In this document: positions 55,158 through 64,000 of the stretch, one piece after another
How the letters are laid out: each line of letters opens with the position of its first letter
Numbering within the stretch: position 1 is the first letter of the stretch
NCBI GenBank assembly: GCA_019163175.1
Contig: JAFLKN010000046.1
Location: 1 to 64,000, forward strand
DNA from: Prolixibacteraceae bacterium
GTDB lineage: Bacteria > Bacteroidota > Bacteroidia > Bacteroidales > Prolixibacteraceae
Direction: 5' to 3'
Length of the DNA stretch: 64,000 bases
The notes under the pieces: generated by a model
Told to the model about the DNA's origin: nothing
Database searches by the model: none
The model's input: only the letters and a program-made list of their open reading frames with translations
Made by a program: the position numbers and the translations under genes

Positions 55158-57989
55158 ATGAAACTAAAATTTGCTTGTATAATCGTTCTTGTATCCATGC
55201 TGGCCGCCTGCCAAAAACCTGCAATTCAGCAAAAAATCGACATCGCCGGAACATGGCAATTCGCTATGGATCCCGAGGACAAAGGTGTTTCGGAAGCCTG
55301 GTTCAATCAGGATTTAAAGGATACCTTGAAATTACCCGGATCGCTCACCTCCAATGGCAAAGGCGATGAAATAACCTTGACCACACCCTGGATTGGGCAG
55401 ATTGTGGATAGCTCGTTTTATAAAAATCCGGAGTATGCGAAATTCCGCCAGCCCGGAAATATTCATATTCCATTTTGGCTGCAGCCGGTAAAATATTACA
55501 AAGGCGCCGCATGGTATCAGAAAGAAGTTACCATTCCTGAAGATTGGAACGGCCAGTTTGTGGGTTTGTTTCTCGAACGTTGCCACTGGGAAAGCCGCCT
55601 ATGGGTCGACGACAAAGAAATGGGCATGCAAAACTCGCTGGGAACTCCACACAAATACGACCTTTCTAAAGTCCTGACTCCCGGCAAACACCGGTTGACA
55701 CTTTGTGTTGACAATCGCGTGAAAGATTTTGATCCGGGTGTTAATTCGCACAGCATTTCAGACCACACACAAAGTAACTGGAACGGGGTAGTGGGGCAAA
55801 TTTACCTCGAGGCGCGTCCGTTGGTGAAGATTCAGAATATTCAGATTTATCCTGATGTTCAGAATAAAAAAATAGCTGTAAAAGTTAAAGTTCAGAACCC
55901 GACTGGTAAAGCAACGTCTGCAAAACTGAATCTGGCAGTGATTGAAAATTCAAAGAACGAATCAGCAAATTTTGAACTTAAAGAAGGCGAAAATCTATTG
56001 GAAATGAGCCTCGAAATGGGTGCCGATGTGAAACTTTGGAACGAATTTCATCCGGACATTTATTCGCTCGAAGCCAGCCTGAAGGATAAAACTTCAGGAT
56101 TAACCGATGTTGCCACAACCACTTTTGGGATGCGCGAAATTAAAACTTCAGGCAAACAAATCCTGATTAACGGCCAGCCAACTTTCCTTCGTGGAACTTT
56201 GGAATGTGCCATTTTTCCCAAAACAGGCTACCCGGCAACCGATTTGGAAGAATGGCTTCGGATTTTCAATGTTTGCCGTGCACATGGGTTGAATCATGTT
56301 CGTTTCCATTCGTGGTGTCCGCCAAAAGCCGCTTTCGACGCAGCCGACCAATTGGGCTTTTACCTGCATGTGGAATGTTCATCATGGGCCAATCAATCAA
56401 CCTCTTTGGGCGATGGAAAACCGTTTGATGCCTATCTGTATGACGAAAGTCAACGCATGGTGGAAGAATACGGAAATCACCCGTCGTTCTGTATGTTGGT
56501 GTACGGCAACGAACCGGGCGGTCGAAATCAGCATCAATTTCTCACCGAATTTGTTAATTTCTGGAAAGAAAAAGATTCACGCTTTATTTATACATCAGGC
56601 GCCGGTTGGCCCAATTTGCCTGTCAACGATTTTTTAAGCGACCCAAAACCACGCATTCAATCGTGGGGCCAAGGTTTGAAAAGCATAATTAATGCCGAGG
56701 CACCACGAACCGATTACGACTGGTCGGAGTACAATTCTTCATTGCCGCAGCCAATTGTGAGTCACGAAATTGGCCAATGGTGTGTTTATCCGAATTTTAA
56801 GGAAATTGCCAAATACGATGGTGTTTTGAAAGCCCGCAACTTCGAGATGTTCAGCGAAACGCTAAAAGATAATGGCATGGCTCAATTAGCCGACAGCTTT
56901 TTGCTTGCCTCCGGAAAATTGCAGGCGCTTTGCTACAAAGCCGATATTGAAGCTGCTTTGCGAACCAAAGATTTTGGCGGATTCCAGTTGCTCGACCTGC
57001 ACGATTTCCCCGGACAGGGAACCGCTTTGGTTGGTGTGCTCGATCCCTTCTGGGGCGAAAAGGGATATGTTTCTCCGGCAGAATATAGTCGTTTCTGTAA
57101 TTCGACAGTAGCATTGGCTCGTCTGAAAAAGATGATTTTTACCAATAACGAAACTTTCGAAGCCGCTGTTGAAGTGGCACATTATGGCGATGGACAAATC
57201 TCGGCCTGTACTCCCGAATGGAAAGTTACCGACAAAACAGGAAACCTGATCCAATCAGGCAAATTCGCCCAAACCGATATTCCGTTGGGAAATGGATTCA
57301 AATTGGGCGATATACAATTTCCTTTAGCCGACATTAAAACTGCCGAAAAAATGGTGCTCGAAGTTTCTGTGAACGGATTGAGCAATAGCTGGGATTTTTG
57401 GGTGTATCCGGCGATAAAAGAAACAATTTCAGGAGATGAAAACATACGGGTTGTTCAGAAATTGGATGCCCAAACAGCACAATTCCTGAATAACGGAGGA
57501 ACTGTTTTACTGAACCTGAAAAAGGGATCATTACCGAAAGAGATGGGTGGCAATGTGGAAATCGGATTCTCAAGCATTTTCTGGAATACTGCATGGACAA
57601 AGGGACAAGCGCCACACACACTCGGTGTACTTGTAAATCCTGCCCATCCTGCATTGGCCGATTTTCCAACCGAATACCACAGCAATTACCAGTGGTGGGA
57701 TGCCATGAGCCATTCAGGAGCAATAAACTTGACCACTTTTCCTGCAGGCCTGAAACCTATTGTTCGGGTTGTTGACGACTGGGTGACCAACCGTCCGCTG
57801 GCCTTGGTTTTCGAAGCTAAAGTTGGCAAAGGCAAAATCCTGGTTTCAGGAGTCGACCTGACTACGGATTTGGACAAACGTCCCGAAGCACAACAACTGC
57901 TTTACAGCCTGAAAAAATATACGACTGGCAACAAGTTTGTTCCAAAAGATGAACTAAAAATTGAAACACTTAAAAAACTTATTAACTAA
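55158..57989 (+). CDS. GH2-family glycoside hydrolase with extra C-terminal domain, lipoprotein (copy 2)
   Basis: 943 residues; lipobox LAAC. It is a clear paralogue of the GH2 at 40790: the same FLRGTLECAIFPKTG, FHSWCPPKAAFDAADQLGFYL, acid/base Glu452 (YGNEPGG), nucleophile Glu537 (SHEIGQW), GGFQLLDLHDFPGQGTALVG and the same C-terminal domain (APHTLGVLVNPAHPALADFPTE, then HSNYQWWD). The N-terminal sugar-binding domain has an insertion of about 30 residues (SFYKNPEYAKFRQPGNIHIP). Two diverged copies in one region suggest related but different substrates or chain positions. It follows the inverted repeat and lies 11 bases before the DUF5107 gene. Confidence 0.9.
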   Translation: MKLKFACIIVLVSMLAACQKPAIQQKIDIAGTWQFAMDPEDKGVSEAWFNQDLKDTLKLPGSLTSNGKGDEITLTTPWIGQIVDSSFYKNPEYAKFRQPGNIHIPFWLQPVKYYKGAAWYQKEVTIPEDWNGQFVGLFLERCHWESRLWVDDKEMGMQNSLGTPHKYDLSKVLTPGKHRLTLCVDNRVKDFDPGVNSHSISDHTQSNWNGVVGQIYLEARPLVKIQNIQIYPDVQNKKIAVKVKVQNPTGKATSAKLNLAVIENSKNESANFELKEGENLLEMSLEMGADVKLWNEFHPDIYSLEASLKDKTSGLTDVATTTFGMREIKTSGKQILINGQPTFLRGTLECAIFPKTGYPATDLEEWLRIFNVCRAHGLNHVRFHSWCPPKAAFDAADQLGFYLHVECSSWANQSTSLGDGKPFDAYLYDESQRMVEEYGNHPSFCMLVYGNEPGGRNQHQFLTEFVNFWKEKDSRFIYTSGAGWPNLPVNDFLSDPKPRIQSWGQGLKSIINAEAPRTDYDWSEYNSSLPQPIVSHEIGQWCVYPNFKEIAKYDGVLKARNFEMFSETLKDNGMAQLADSFLLASGKLQALCYKADIEAALRTKDFGGFQLLDLHDFPGQGTALVGVLDPFWGEKGYVSPAEYSRFCNSTVALARLKKMIFTNNETFEAAVEVAHYGDGQISACTPEWKVTDKTGNLIQSGKFAQTDIPLGNGFKLGDIQFPLADIKTAEKMVLEVSVNGLSNSWDFWVYPAIKETISGDENIRVVQKLDAQTAQFLNNGGTVLLNLKKGSLPKEMGGNVEIGFSSIFWNTAWTKGQAPHTLGVLVNPAHPALADFPTEYHSNYQWWDAMSHSGAINLTTFPAGLKPIVRVVDDWVTNRPLALVFEAKVGKGKILVSGVDLTTDLDKRPEAQQLLYSLKKYTTGNKFVPKDELKIETLKKLIN

Positions 57990-58000
57990 AGTTTTTACCC

Positions 58001-61000
58001 ATGATTAAAATAAATTCTGACTTTCTTAACTCTCCAGCGAGGGTTGAGCAGGGAAAGGCTTGTGCCTGGAATGAAAAAGTTATCATCCCGACTTATGGAA
58101 TCGGGAAGCCTGAAAAAAATCCTATATTTCTGGAAAAGAGGGTTTATCAGGGAAGCAGTGGGGTGGTATATCCGCATCCGGTGATTGAGAAAATTCTCGA
58201 CGAAAAAATTGATCAGGAATGGAATGCCGTGTTTATCGAAAACCAATATCTGCTTATCATGATCCTGCCAGAATTGGGTGGTCGTGTTCAGATGGCTTAC
58301 GATAAAACCAAACAGCGCCATTTTATTTATTACAATCAGGTAATTAAGCCTGCATTGGTTGGGTTAACCGGCCCGTGGATTTCGGGAGGACTCGAATTTA
58401 ACTGGCCACAGCATCACCGTCCATCAACTTACGATGCAGTTGATCATTGCATTGAGGAAAACGCCGATGGAAGTGTAACCGTTTGGTGTAGTGAGGTGGA
58501 ACGCATGTTCCGTACCCGTGGAATGGCTGGTTTTACCTTGCATCCCGACAAAGCTTACCTCGAAATAAAAGCAAAACTATATAATCGCACCAACCATCCG
58601 CAGACTTTCCTGTGGTGGGCCAATCCTGCCGTAAAAGTGAACGACGATTACCAGTCGGTTTTTCCGCCTGATGTGAATGCCGTTTTTGATCACGGCAAAC
58701 GCGATGTTTCGGAGTTTCCAATTGCGAAAGGAACATACTACAAAGTCGATTATTCGCCTGGAACAGATATTTCTCGCTATAAAAATATCCCTGTTCCAAC
58801 TTCGTACATGGCGGTCAATTCGAACTACAATTTTGTTGGAGGTTACGAAAACGACAGCAAAGGCGGTTTGCTGCATGTGGCCAATCACCATGTGTCGCCC
58901 GGCAAGAAACAATGGACTTGGGGACATGGTGATTTTGGCCGTGCCTGGGATCGCAACCTGACCGATGAAGATGGCCCGTACATTGAACTGATGTGCGGTG
59001 TTTATACCGATAATCAACCCGACTTTTCGTGGATCATGCCCGGCGAAGAAAAAGCTTTTAGTCAGTATTTTATGCCTTACCGCGATTTGGGTGTGGTGAA
59101 AAACGCCACCAAAGAAGCAATGGTTAATCTGGAAGTTGAAAACGGAAAAGCAACACTAAAAGCATACACACTTGCCTCCTATCCTGAAGGAAAAGTTGTT
59201 TTAAAAGCTGGCAATTCAATACTTTTAGAAGACACCTTCGATTTTCATCCGGCAACTTCTTATGAAAAGGTTGTTGATATTCAAAATATTGACCCGAAAG
59301 ACCTTTCTATTGCCCTATTAACTTCCGGAGATAAAATTCTGGTCGACTGGAAACCAGAATCGGGCGAACAAAAACCAATTCCGGAGGCCGCCAAAGCCGC
59401 CAAACTTCCAGAAGAAATTGAAAGTAATGAGCAATTATACCTTACAGGACTACATCTGGAACAATATCGGCACGCCACTTACGATCCGCGCGATTATTAT
59501 CTGGAAGCATTAAAGCGTGACCCACAGGACAGTCGTTGCAACAATGCGATGGGTTTATTGCTGTTGCGTCGCGGGCAGTTCGCCAAAGCTGAAGTGTATT
59601 TCAGAAAGGCCATTGAAACGCTGACACAGCGCAATCCGAATCCGATTGATGGTGAGGCGCTGTTTAACCTCGGGCTTACTTTGCGTTTTCTGGGCAAAGA
59701 CGATGAGGCTTTCGATGCCTTTTATAAATCGGTTTGGAACGCCGCATGGATGGACAGTGGCTATTTTCAGCTTGCACGCCTGGCCGCTAAAAAGCAAAAC
59801 TGGGACGAAGCGTTGGAACTCATCGATCGTTCACTGATTCGTAATTGGCACAACCACAAAGCCCGTCAGTTAAAAGTGAGCATTCTTAGGAAACTCGGTA
59901 AAATAGCAGATGCAGAAAAGCTGATTGAAGAATCATTAGCTCTGGATAATTTTAACTTCGGAGTATTATTCGAAAAATATTTACTTAAACCTGACAGCGT
60001 CGCAGACCTGTCAGTGTTAAGACACTTACTCCGAGCCAACATACACACCTACATCGAATTTGCCCTCGATTTTGCGTTTGCCGGATTGTTTGATGAAGCA
60101 ATAGAACTGATCAATATTGGCATCGAAGAACAGAAAGATCGTCCGGTTTATCCATTGTCATTGTATTATAAAGCCTGGTTCGAGTCTCAAAATGGAGACC
60201 AATCGGCTTCAGAAGAAACCTTAAAGGAAGCTGCTAAAACTTGCCCCGATTATTGTTTTCCTAATCATGCTGAAGCTGTAGTGGTTCTGGAATGGGCCAA
60301 GCAACAAAATCCGACAGATTCAAAAGCACCCTATTATTTGGGTAATTTCTGGTACAATGTTCGTAAATACGACGATGCTGTCGCGAATTGGGAATTGTCG
60401 GTAAAACTGGACGATTCGTTTCCAACTGTTCACCGCAATCTGTCGCTGGCCTATTTCAATAAACAAAACGAAGCTCAAAAAGCATTGGCCGAACTCGAAA
60501 AAGCATTTGCACTGGACGAAACCGATTCGCGCATTTTGATGGAATTAGATCAGTTGTACAAACGAATGAGTTTTGCACCAGACCTGCGCCTGAAAAATCT
60601 GGCGAAATATCCGGAATTGGTTGACAACCGCGATGATTTATACCTCGAACGCGCCACTTTATGCAATCAACTTGGACAATTCGAAAAGGCTTTTGAGTTA
60701 ATTATGGCCCGCCAATTCCACCCGTGGGAAGGTGGCGAAGGTAAAGTAACCGGCCAATATGCATTCAGTCTGACTGAATTGGCGAAGAAAGCTATTCAGG
60801 AAAATGAATATGAATTAGCAATTGATCTACTCGAAAAAGCACAGTTTTATCCGGAAAATTTGGGTGAAGGAAAATTGACCGGAGCACAGGAAAATGCCAT
60901 TTTTTATTGGCTCGGAAATGCCTGGTCAGGGTTGGGTGAAAACGAAAAAGCTTGTCAATATTGGGAAATAGCTTCTTCCGGAATAAGTGAACCGGTACCA

Positions 61001-61270
61001 GCCATTTTTTATAACGACCAACAACCAGATACTATTTTCTATCAGGGATTGGCATTGATAAAATTGGGTAAAAACGAAGAAGCGAAAGCCCGTTTTAATA
61101 AACTGATTGATTTTGGGAATGCACATTTAAATGATGAATTTAAACTCGATTATTTTGCCGTTTCGCTGCCCGATTTGCAGATATGGGAAGACGATTTGAC
61201 CAAGAGAAATCGCCAAAATTGTTTGAATTTGATTGGATTGGGTGAGGTAGGTAAAAAGTCGTTAATGTAG
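58001..61270 (+). CDS. Cytoplasmic DUF5107 domain protein with TPR repeats
   Basis: 1089 residues with no signal peptide or membrane segment, so cytoplasmic, unlike every glycosidase around it. Residues about 45-345 match DUF5107 (LLIMILPELGGRVQMAYDK, GPWISGGLEFNWPQHH, WWANPAVKVNDDYQSVFPPD), a beta-sandwich related in look to galactose-mutarotase folds. From about 480 to 1040 come many TPR-type helix pairs (YYLEALKRDPQDSRCNNAMG, EALFNLGLTLRFLGKDDEAF, APYYLGNFWYNVRKYDDAVANW). The function is not established to my knowledge. It is translationally close to GH2-2 and co-transcribed with the sugar porter, so a role with imported sugars or oligosaccharides is likely. Confidence 0.85.
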   Translation: MIKINSDFLNSPARVEQGKACAWNEKVIIPTYGIGKPEKNPIFLEKRVYQGSSGVVYPHPVIEKILDEKIDQEWNAVFIENQYLLIMILPELGGRVQMAYDKTKQRHFIYYNQVIKPALVGLTGPWISGGLEFNWPQHHRPSTYDAVDHCIEENADGSVTVWCSEVERMFRTRGMAGFTLHPDKAYLEIKAKLYNRTNHPQTFLWWANPAVKVNDDYQSVFPPDVNAVFDHGKRDVSEFPIAKGTYYKVDYSPGTDISRYKNIPVPTSYMAVNSNYNFVGGYENDSKGGLLHVANHHVSPGKKQWTWGHGDFGRAWDRNLTDEDGPYIELMCGVYTDNQPDFSWIMPGEEKAFSQYFMPYRDLGVVKNATKEAMVNLEVENGKATLKAYTLASYPEGKVVLKAGNSILLEDTFDFHPATSYEKVVDIQNIDPKDLSIALLTSGDKILVDWKPESGEQKPIPEAAKAAKLPEEIESNEQLYLTGLHLEQYRHATYDPRDYYLEALKRDPQDSRCNNAMGLLLLRRGQFAKAEVYFRKAIETLTQRNPNPIDGEALFNLGLTLRFLGKDDEAFDAFYKSVWNAAWMDSGYFQLARLAAKKQNWDEALELIDRSLIRNWHNHKARQLKVSILRKLGKIADAEKLIEESLALDNFNFGVLFEKYLLKPDSVADLSVLRHLLRANIHTYIEFALDFAFAGLFDEAIELINIGIEEQKDRPVYPLSLYYKAWFESQNGDQSASEETLKEAAKTCPDYCFPNHAEAVVVLEWAKQQNPTDSKAPYYLGNFWYNVRKYDDAVANWELSVKLDDSFPTVHRNLSLAYFNKQNEAQKALAELEKAFALDETDSRILMELDQLYKRMSFAPDLRLKNLAKYPELVDNRDDLYLERATLCNQLGQFEKAFELIMARQFHPWEGGEGKVTGQYAFSLTELAKKAIQENEYELAIDLLEKAQFYPENLGEGKLTGAQENAIFYWLGNAWSGLGENEKACQYWEIASSGISEPVPAIFYNDQQPDTIFYQGLALIKLGKNEEAKARFNKLIDFGNAHLNDEFKLDYFAVSLPDLQIWEDDLTKRNRQNCLNLIGLGEVGKKSLM

Positions 61271-61328
61271 ATATTAAACAAAGCTTTCTTACATTCAACT
61301 TTGATGAAGTGCAATTAATTGAAATAAG

Positions 61329-61358
61329 AGCCTCTCATTTTGGGAGGCTTTTGTTTTT
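61329..61358 (+). terminator. Rho-independent terminator at the end of the PUL
   Basis: Bases 61329-61336 pair with 61342-61349 (8 pairs including one wobble) around a 5-base loop, followed by a T-rich run to 61358. It ends the sugar-porter/GH2/DUF5107 transcript. The remaining gap to 61562 holds no gene I can see. Confidence 0.88.
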
Positions 61359-61562
61359 CTTCAAGGATAACATCCGAACGTTGGCATTTGTCGGTTATGT
61401 CAGAATCCTTGAATTCTAAGTCCTTTTTATTCAGCAAGTTTTCCAAATAATTGAAAGAATAATTCAACCAATATAAATGGTAAACTTTCTCCTTATTAGC
61501 CCACCTTTTACCTAAAGACCTTTATTCGATTAAACTTACAGGATCTTTTGCGATTGCGATTT

Positions 61563-62834
61563 TCATAAAACGTGTTTGTTCAATGGCCGCTCAAAAATAT
61601 CCTGATATGTTTTTTCAATTTCCAATACTTCATTATTCTGAAGTAAAGTGAATTCTTTTGCCTTTGCTCTTTTGGATAGTGTTCCATTGTTCTGTTCAAG
61701 AAACCTTACTAACATCGAAACCATTTTATCAGGCATTTCAAATCGGTCATCTAAAAATCGTTTAAACTCAACGTATTTATATATATAGCTGACTTCTTCC
61801 GGAATAATCCGTATGATTGTATCCAGCACACAATCGAATAGAAACTCTGCTTGTTTTGTTGCATCAAAATAGCGGTAGTAATCAATCGTTTCGTTGAGAA
61901 CTTCCACATTGTGATCTGGTGTTATTTCCCATTCAATCATTTCAAGAACAGGGTGGGAGTATGCTTCAAGAACAATTCTGTAATCTTCAATCTTGTCTAA
62001 AATTGAGGCAGAGATTGAAAATATTACTCCTTGGTGCGTAATACCTAGTTTTGCTAAAATATGATGAATCAGATAACGATGAATTCGACCATTTCCATCG
62101 GAGAATGGATGAATAAAAACAAAGCCAAAGGCAATTACTGATGCCGTCAGAACTTGATCGAATTTTTCTTTGTCCAAAAGATGGTAGGTGTCGATTAATC
62201 CGCCAATGAGTTGTTCTAAATCTTGCCATCTGGCTGAAATATGGTCTGGTATTGGTTCTCCTGTGTTTCTTTCCCGATCTCCAACAAAGCCGCCTTCGGT
62301 CCGGCACCCCATCTTTGTAAATCGTTTGCTTTCAATAATAATTTCCTGAAGTCTTAGCAGTTCAACTTTAGTTAATGGATTTCTTCCAGCTTCACCAATT
62401 GCTTTTCCCCAACGTAATGCCCGATTAGTTCCTGGATTTTCCCCTTCAATGGTAAAAGATGCTTTGGAGTCCTTTAATAATAGGAACGATGCTGCACGTT
62501 GCATGACTTCTTTATGGATACTATTAATATAGGTGTTCTTTTGATCCTGAAAATTTGATGCAATAAATTCTTCAAGTTTAACGGTTTTAAATATCAGTGG
62601 ACAAAAATCTGGTGTCCCTGGGAGATTTTGATGATTATGTGACGAGAAGATTTTTTCCCTTCAACACAAAATTGAATCTGTTCATCAATAAGAGGTATGA
62701 AATTTTTAATCAGCAAATCAGGGATAGACAATATATCACCTGTTAGCCATTCATAGAGAACCCAAATTTTTCTGGTGTATTGTCCGGTCGGATCCACCTT
62801 TAATAGATTCTGTGTTTCGCTAGGTTCAAGAGTT
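61563..62834 (-). pseudogene. Fic-family (AMPylase-type) protein, frameshifted and 5'-truncated
   Basis: The intact C-terminal part, open from the ATG at 62504, has 313 residues with the Fic catalytic motif HPFSDGNGRIHR (around 62111-62080) and, near its start, SFTIEGENP, resembling the inhibitory-helix motif of this family. The family's conserved N-terminal text continues upstream in two frames: LLKVDPTGQYTRKIWVLYEW and SSRH in one (62834 to about 62641), then NHQNLPGTPDFCPL in another (from about 62636). The break lies at about 62635-62640, consistent with two extra bases or one missing base. No start codon with a normal N-terminus exists; the frame meets a TAA at 62837-62835. Known Fic proteins attach AMP to target proteins. 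A sequencing error could explain the shift but not the missing 5' end. Confidence 0.8.
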
Positions 62835-62846
62835 TATAAATGTGAT

Positions 62847-63722
62847 TTATAAGATCGAAAGCAATCTCTTGTACTTTCTGTAGTGAAAAATTGAAAGTAA
62901 GATGTAGGTTATTGAAAAATTAATGAATGATATAAACAAGGCTAGAATGAAGATTCCAATCATTGTACCCAAAAACCGACTAAGATTCAGGATATAGCTA
63001 GTAATATTAAATCCCAGAAGTAAAGTTATTAAATTGATTACCATGAAAATAAATAGAATTGTAAATAAGCCGGTCCACATGCTTTTCAAATCAGGTGGAC
63101 TGAGTTGCATGTGAGAGGATATGCAAAAGGATAGGTAGATAAATATCCAAAAAGAAAGATTTCCAAGATTTTCTATCGCAAAAATGCTTACAGTAAGATT
63201 TATCCCGAATGTTAATACACCTTTCATACTTATCATCAGGTCGAAAACATCAGTGCCCGTAAGATTCGTATGCGAAATCATCGCAGATACTTCCCGATAA
63301 TTCGGTAAGCAATAATACATCAGAGCATATAGAACAAATGAACCGAACAAAATTGGTCCGGAACCAATGAAAAAAAAGCCAATTCGCTGATATAGGCTTT
63401 CCGGATTATAAGAATGATTTACATAGCCCAGAGTCCCGTCATTGCTATTGGGATTGTACAAGCTAATTCCAATAATTCGATGTCCAAAAAGCACACAAAA
63501 AATAGCATGTCCTATTTCATGCACGGGAGTTCCAATCCATCCAGTTAAATAAATATCTAATTTTCCATGTTCAGAATTTGTAAATGCATTTCTGGTTGAA
63601 CGTGAGATAAAGTACAGCAACAACCCAAATAGTAGGATAAAACCAAAGATTGCAAAAAACTGATACAGTGTTGCAACAATAACCTGACCCATAAAATCCG
63701 GAATAGAACTTAGAAATATCAT
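62847..63722 (-). CDS. M50-like membrane zinc metalloprotease
   Basis: 291 residues with about seven hydrophobic segments. A first membrane helix (FFAIFGFILLFGLLLYFI) is followed by HEIGH at 68-72 (GTPVHEIGHAIFCVLFG), the zinc site of site-2-type and related M50 proteases, placed in a membrane segment as expected. A second motif is less clear; GSGPILFGSF around 120-130 is the nearest thing to the NxxPxxxxD region and lacks its Asp. It may therefore be an M50-like protein of altered activity. It has no link to the sugar genes. The decayed Fic gene begins immediately after its stop. Confidence 0.7.
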   Translation of the reverse strand: MIFLSSIPDFMGQVIVATLYQFFAIFGFILLFGLLLYFISRSTRNAFTNSEHGKLDIYLTGWIGTPVHEIGHAIFCVLFGHRIIGISLYNPNSNDGTLGYVNHSYNPESLYQRIGFFFIGSGPILFGSFVLYALMYYCLPNYREVSAMISHTNLTGTDVFDLMISMKGVLTFGINLTVSIFAIENLGNLSFWIFIYLSFCISSHMQLSPPDLKSMWTGLFTILFIFMVINLITLLLGFNITSYILNLSRFLGTMIGIFILALFISFINFSITYILLSIFHYRKYKRLLSIL

Positions 63723-64000
63723 GAGTTTGACATTTTATGCGATTAAAGTGTTGGATTTTGGAAGTAATGACATTCTATTTGATGTTGAATTTGGTTTTAA
63801 AGTTAAGTAAATCTATTAATAAGCTAGAATACTATGTGTGCCTGACTTGATTTCTTTCCGTCCAAATTATAAAAAACTTTTCCTGTAAAATTCCTCTTTA
63901 TTCTGATTAATCCATGAACATTCCTTCTTTCCTTCTGTTTTTGAGCCGAAATATCTTTCCTTTAGAGCTTGATTTTGATTGATCTTCAAAAAATATATTT
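63723..64000. other. Right-edge region, possibly the end of one more minus-strand gene
   Basis: 278 bases. On the minus strand one frame is open from the edge to a TAA at 63909-63907, encoding about 30 residues, polar and basic (SSSKGKIFRLKNRRKEG). This could be the tail of a gene that continues beyond the window, but composition alone is weak support. From 63723 to 63906 I see no gene and no clear promoter for the membrane protease. Confidence 0.25.

Noticed and set aside
1-64000. tRNA, rRNA, CRISPR arrays, integrases and insertion sequences
   Set aside because: I looked for cloverleaf-like blocks, rRNA signatures, short regular repeats and transposase motifs and found none.

Overview
The window comes from a Bacteroidota chromosome. 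It carries three complete SusC/SusD pairs, an ECF-sigma/FecR anti-sigma pair, a hybrid two-component sensor (HTCS), Bacteroidota-type promoter elements (TAnnTTTG) and many glycosidases with signal peptides or lipoboxes. Three large secreted proteins end in what look like type IX secretion (T9SS) sorting tails. That argues against a gut Bacteroides and for an environmental lineage (Marinilabiliales/Prolixibacteraceae-like or similar). The placement is inference; there is no rRNA or marker gene here.

Region 1 (about 190-16276, + strand) is a polysaccharide utilisation locus (PUL) under trans-envelope signalling: ECF sigma factor, FecR-type anti-sigma, an STN-bearing SusC, SusD, a small lipoprotein, then after a strong terminator an SGNH/SASA esterase, a rhamnose-mutarotase-family enzyme, a GH95, a GH51 arabinofuranosidase and a very divergent GH95-like protein. 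Region 2 (16287-23601, - strand) holds a full HTCS followed by a second propeller sensor kinase that has no receiver or DNA-binding domain.

Region 3 (23898-52457, + strand) is a second, larger PUL: two SusC/D pairs (one SusC lacks the usual N-terminal carboxypeptidase-like domain), a T9SS protein with three tandem beta-sandwich modules, LamG-GH30-T9SS, a lipoprotein GH30, GH2, an M6 metallopeptidase with two discoidin domains, GH39, GH42 and GH78. Region 4 (52469-61270) has a divergent AraC regulator and an MFS sugar porter, a second GH2 and a cytoplasmic DUF5107-TPR protein, ending in a clear terminator.

Taken together the enzymes would remove L-Araf, L-Rha, L-Fuc or L-Gal, and beta-Gal residues, and the locus has a peptidase. 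The most economical reading is breakdown of a plant or algal arabinogalactan(-protein) or a similar branched galactan/pectin side chain. This is inferred from family content only.

Region 5 (61563-64000, - strand) is unrelated: a decayed Fic-family gene (frameshifted, no intact 5' end), an M50-like membrane metalloprotease, and possibly the tail of one more gene.
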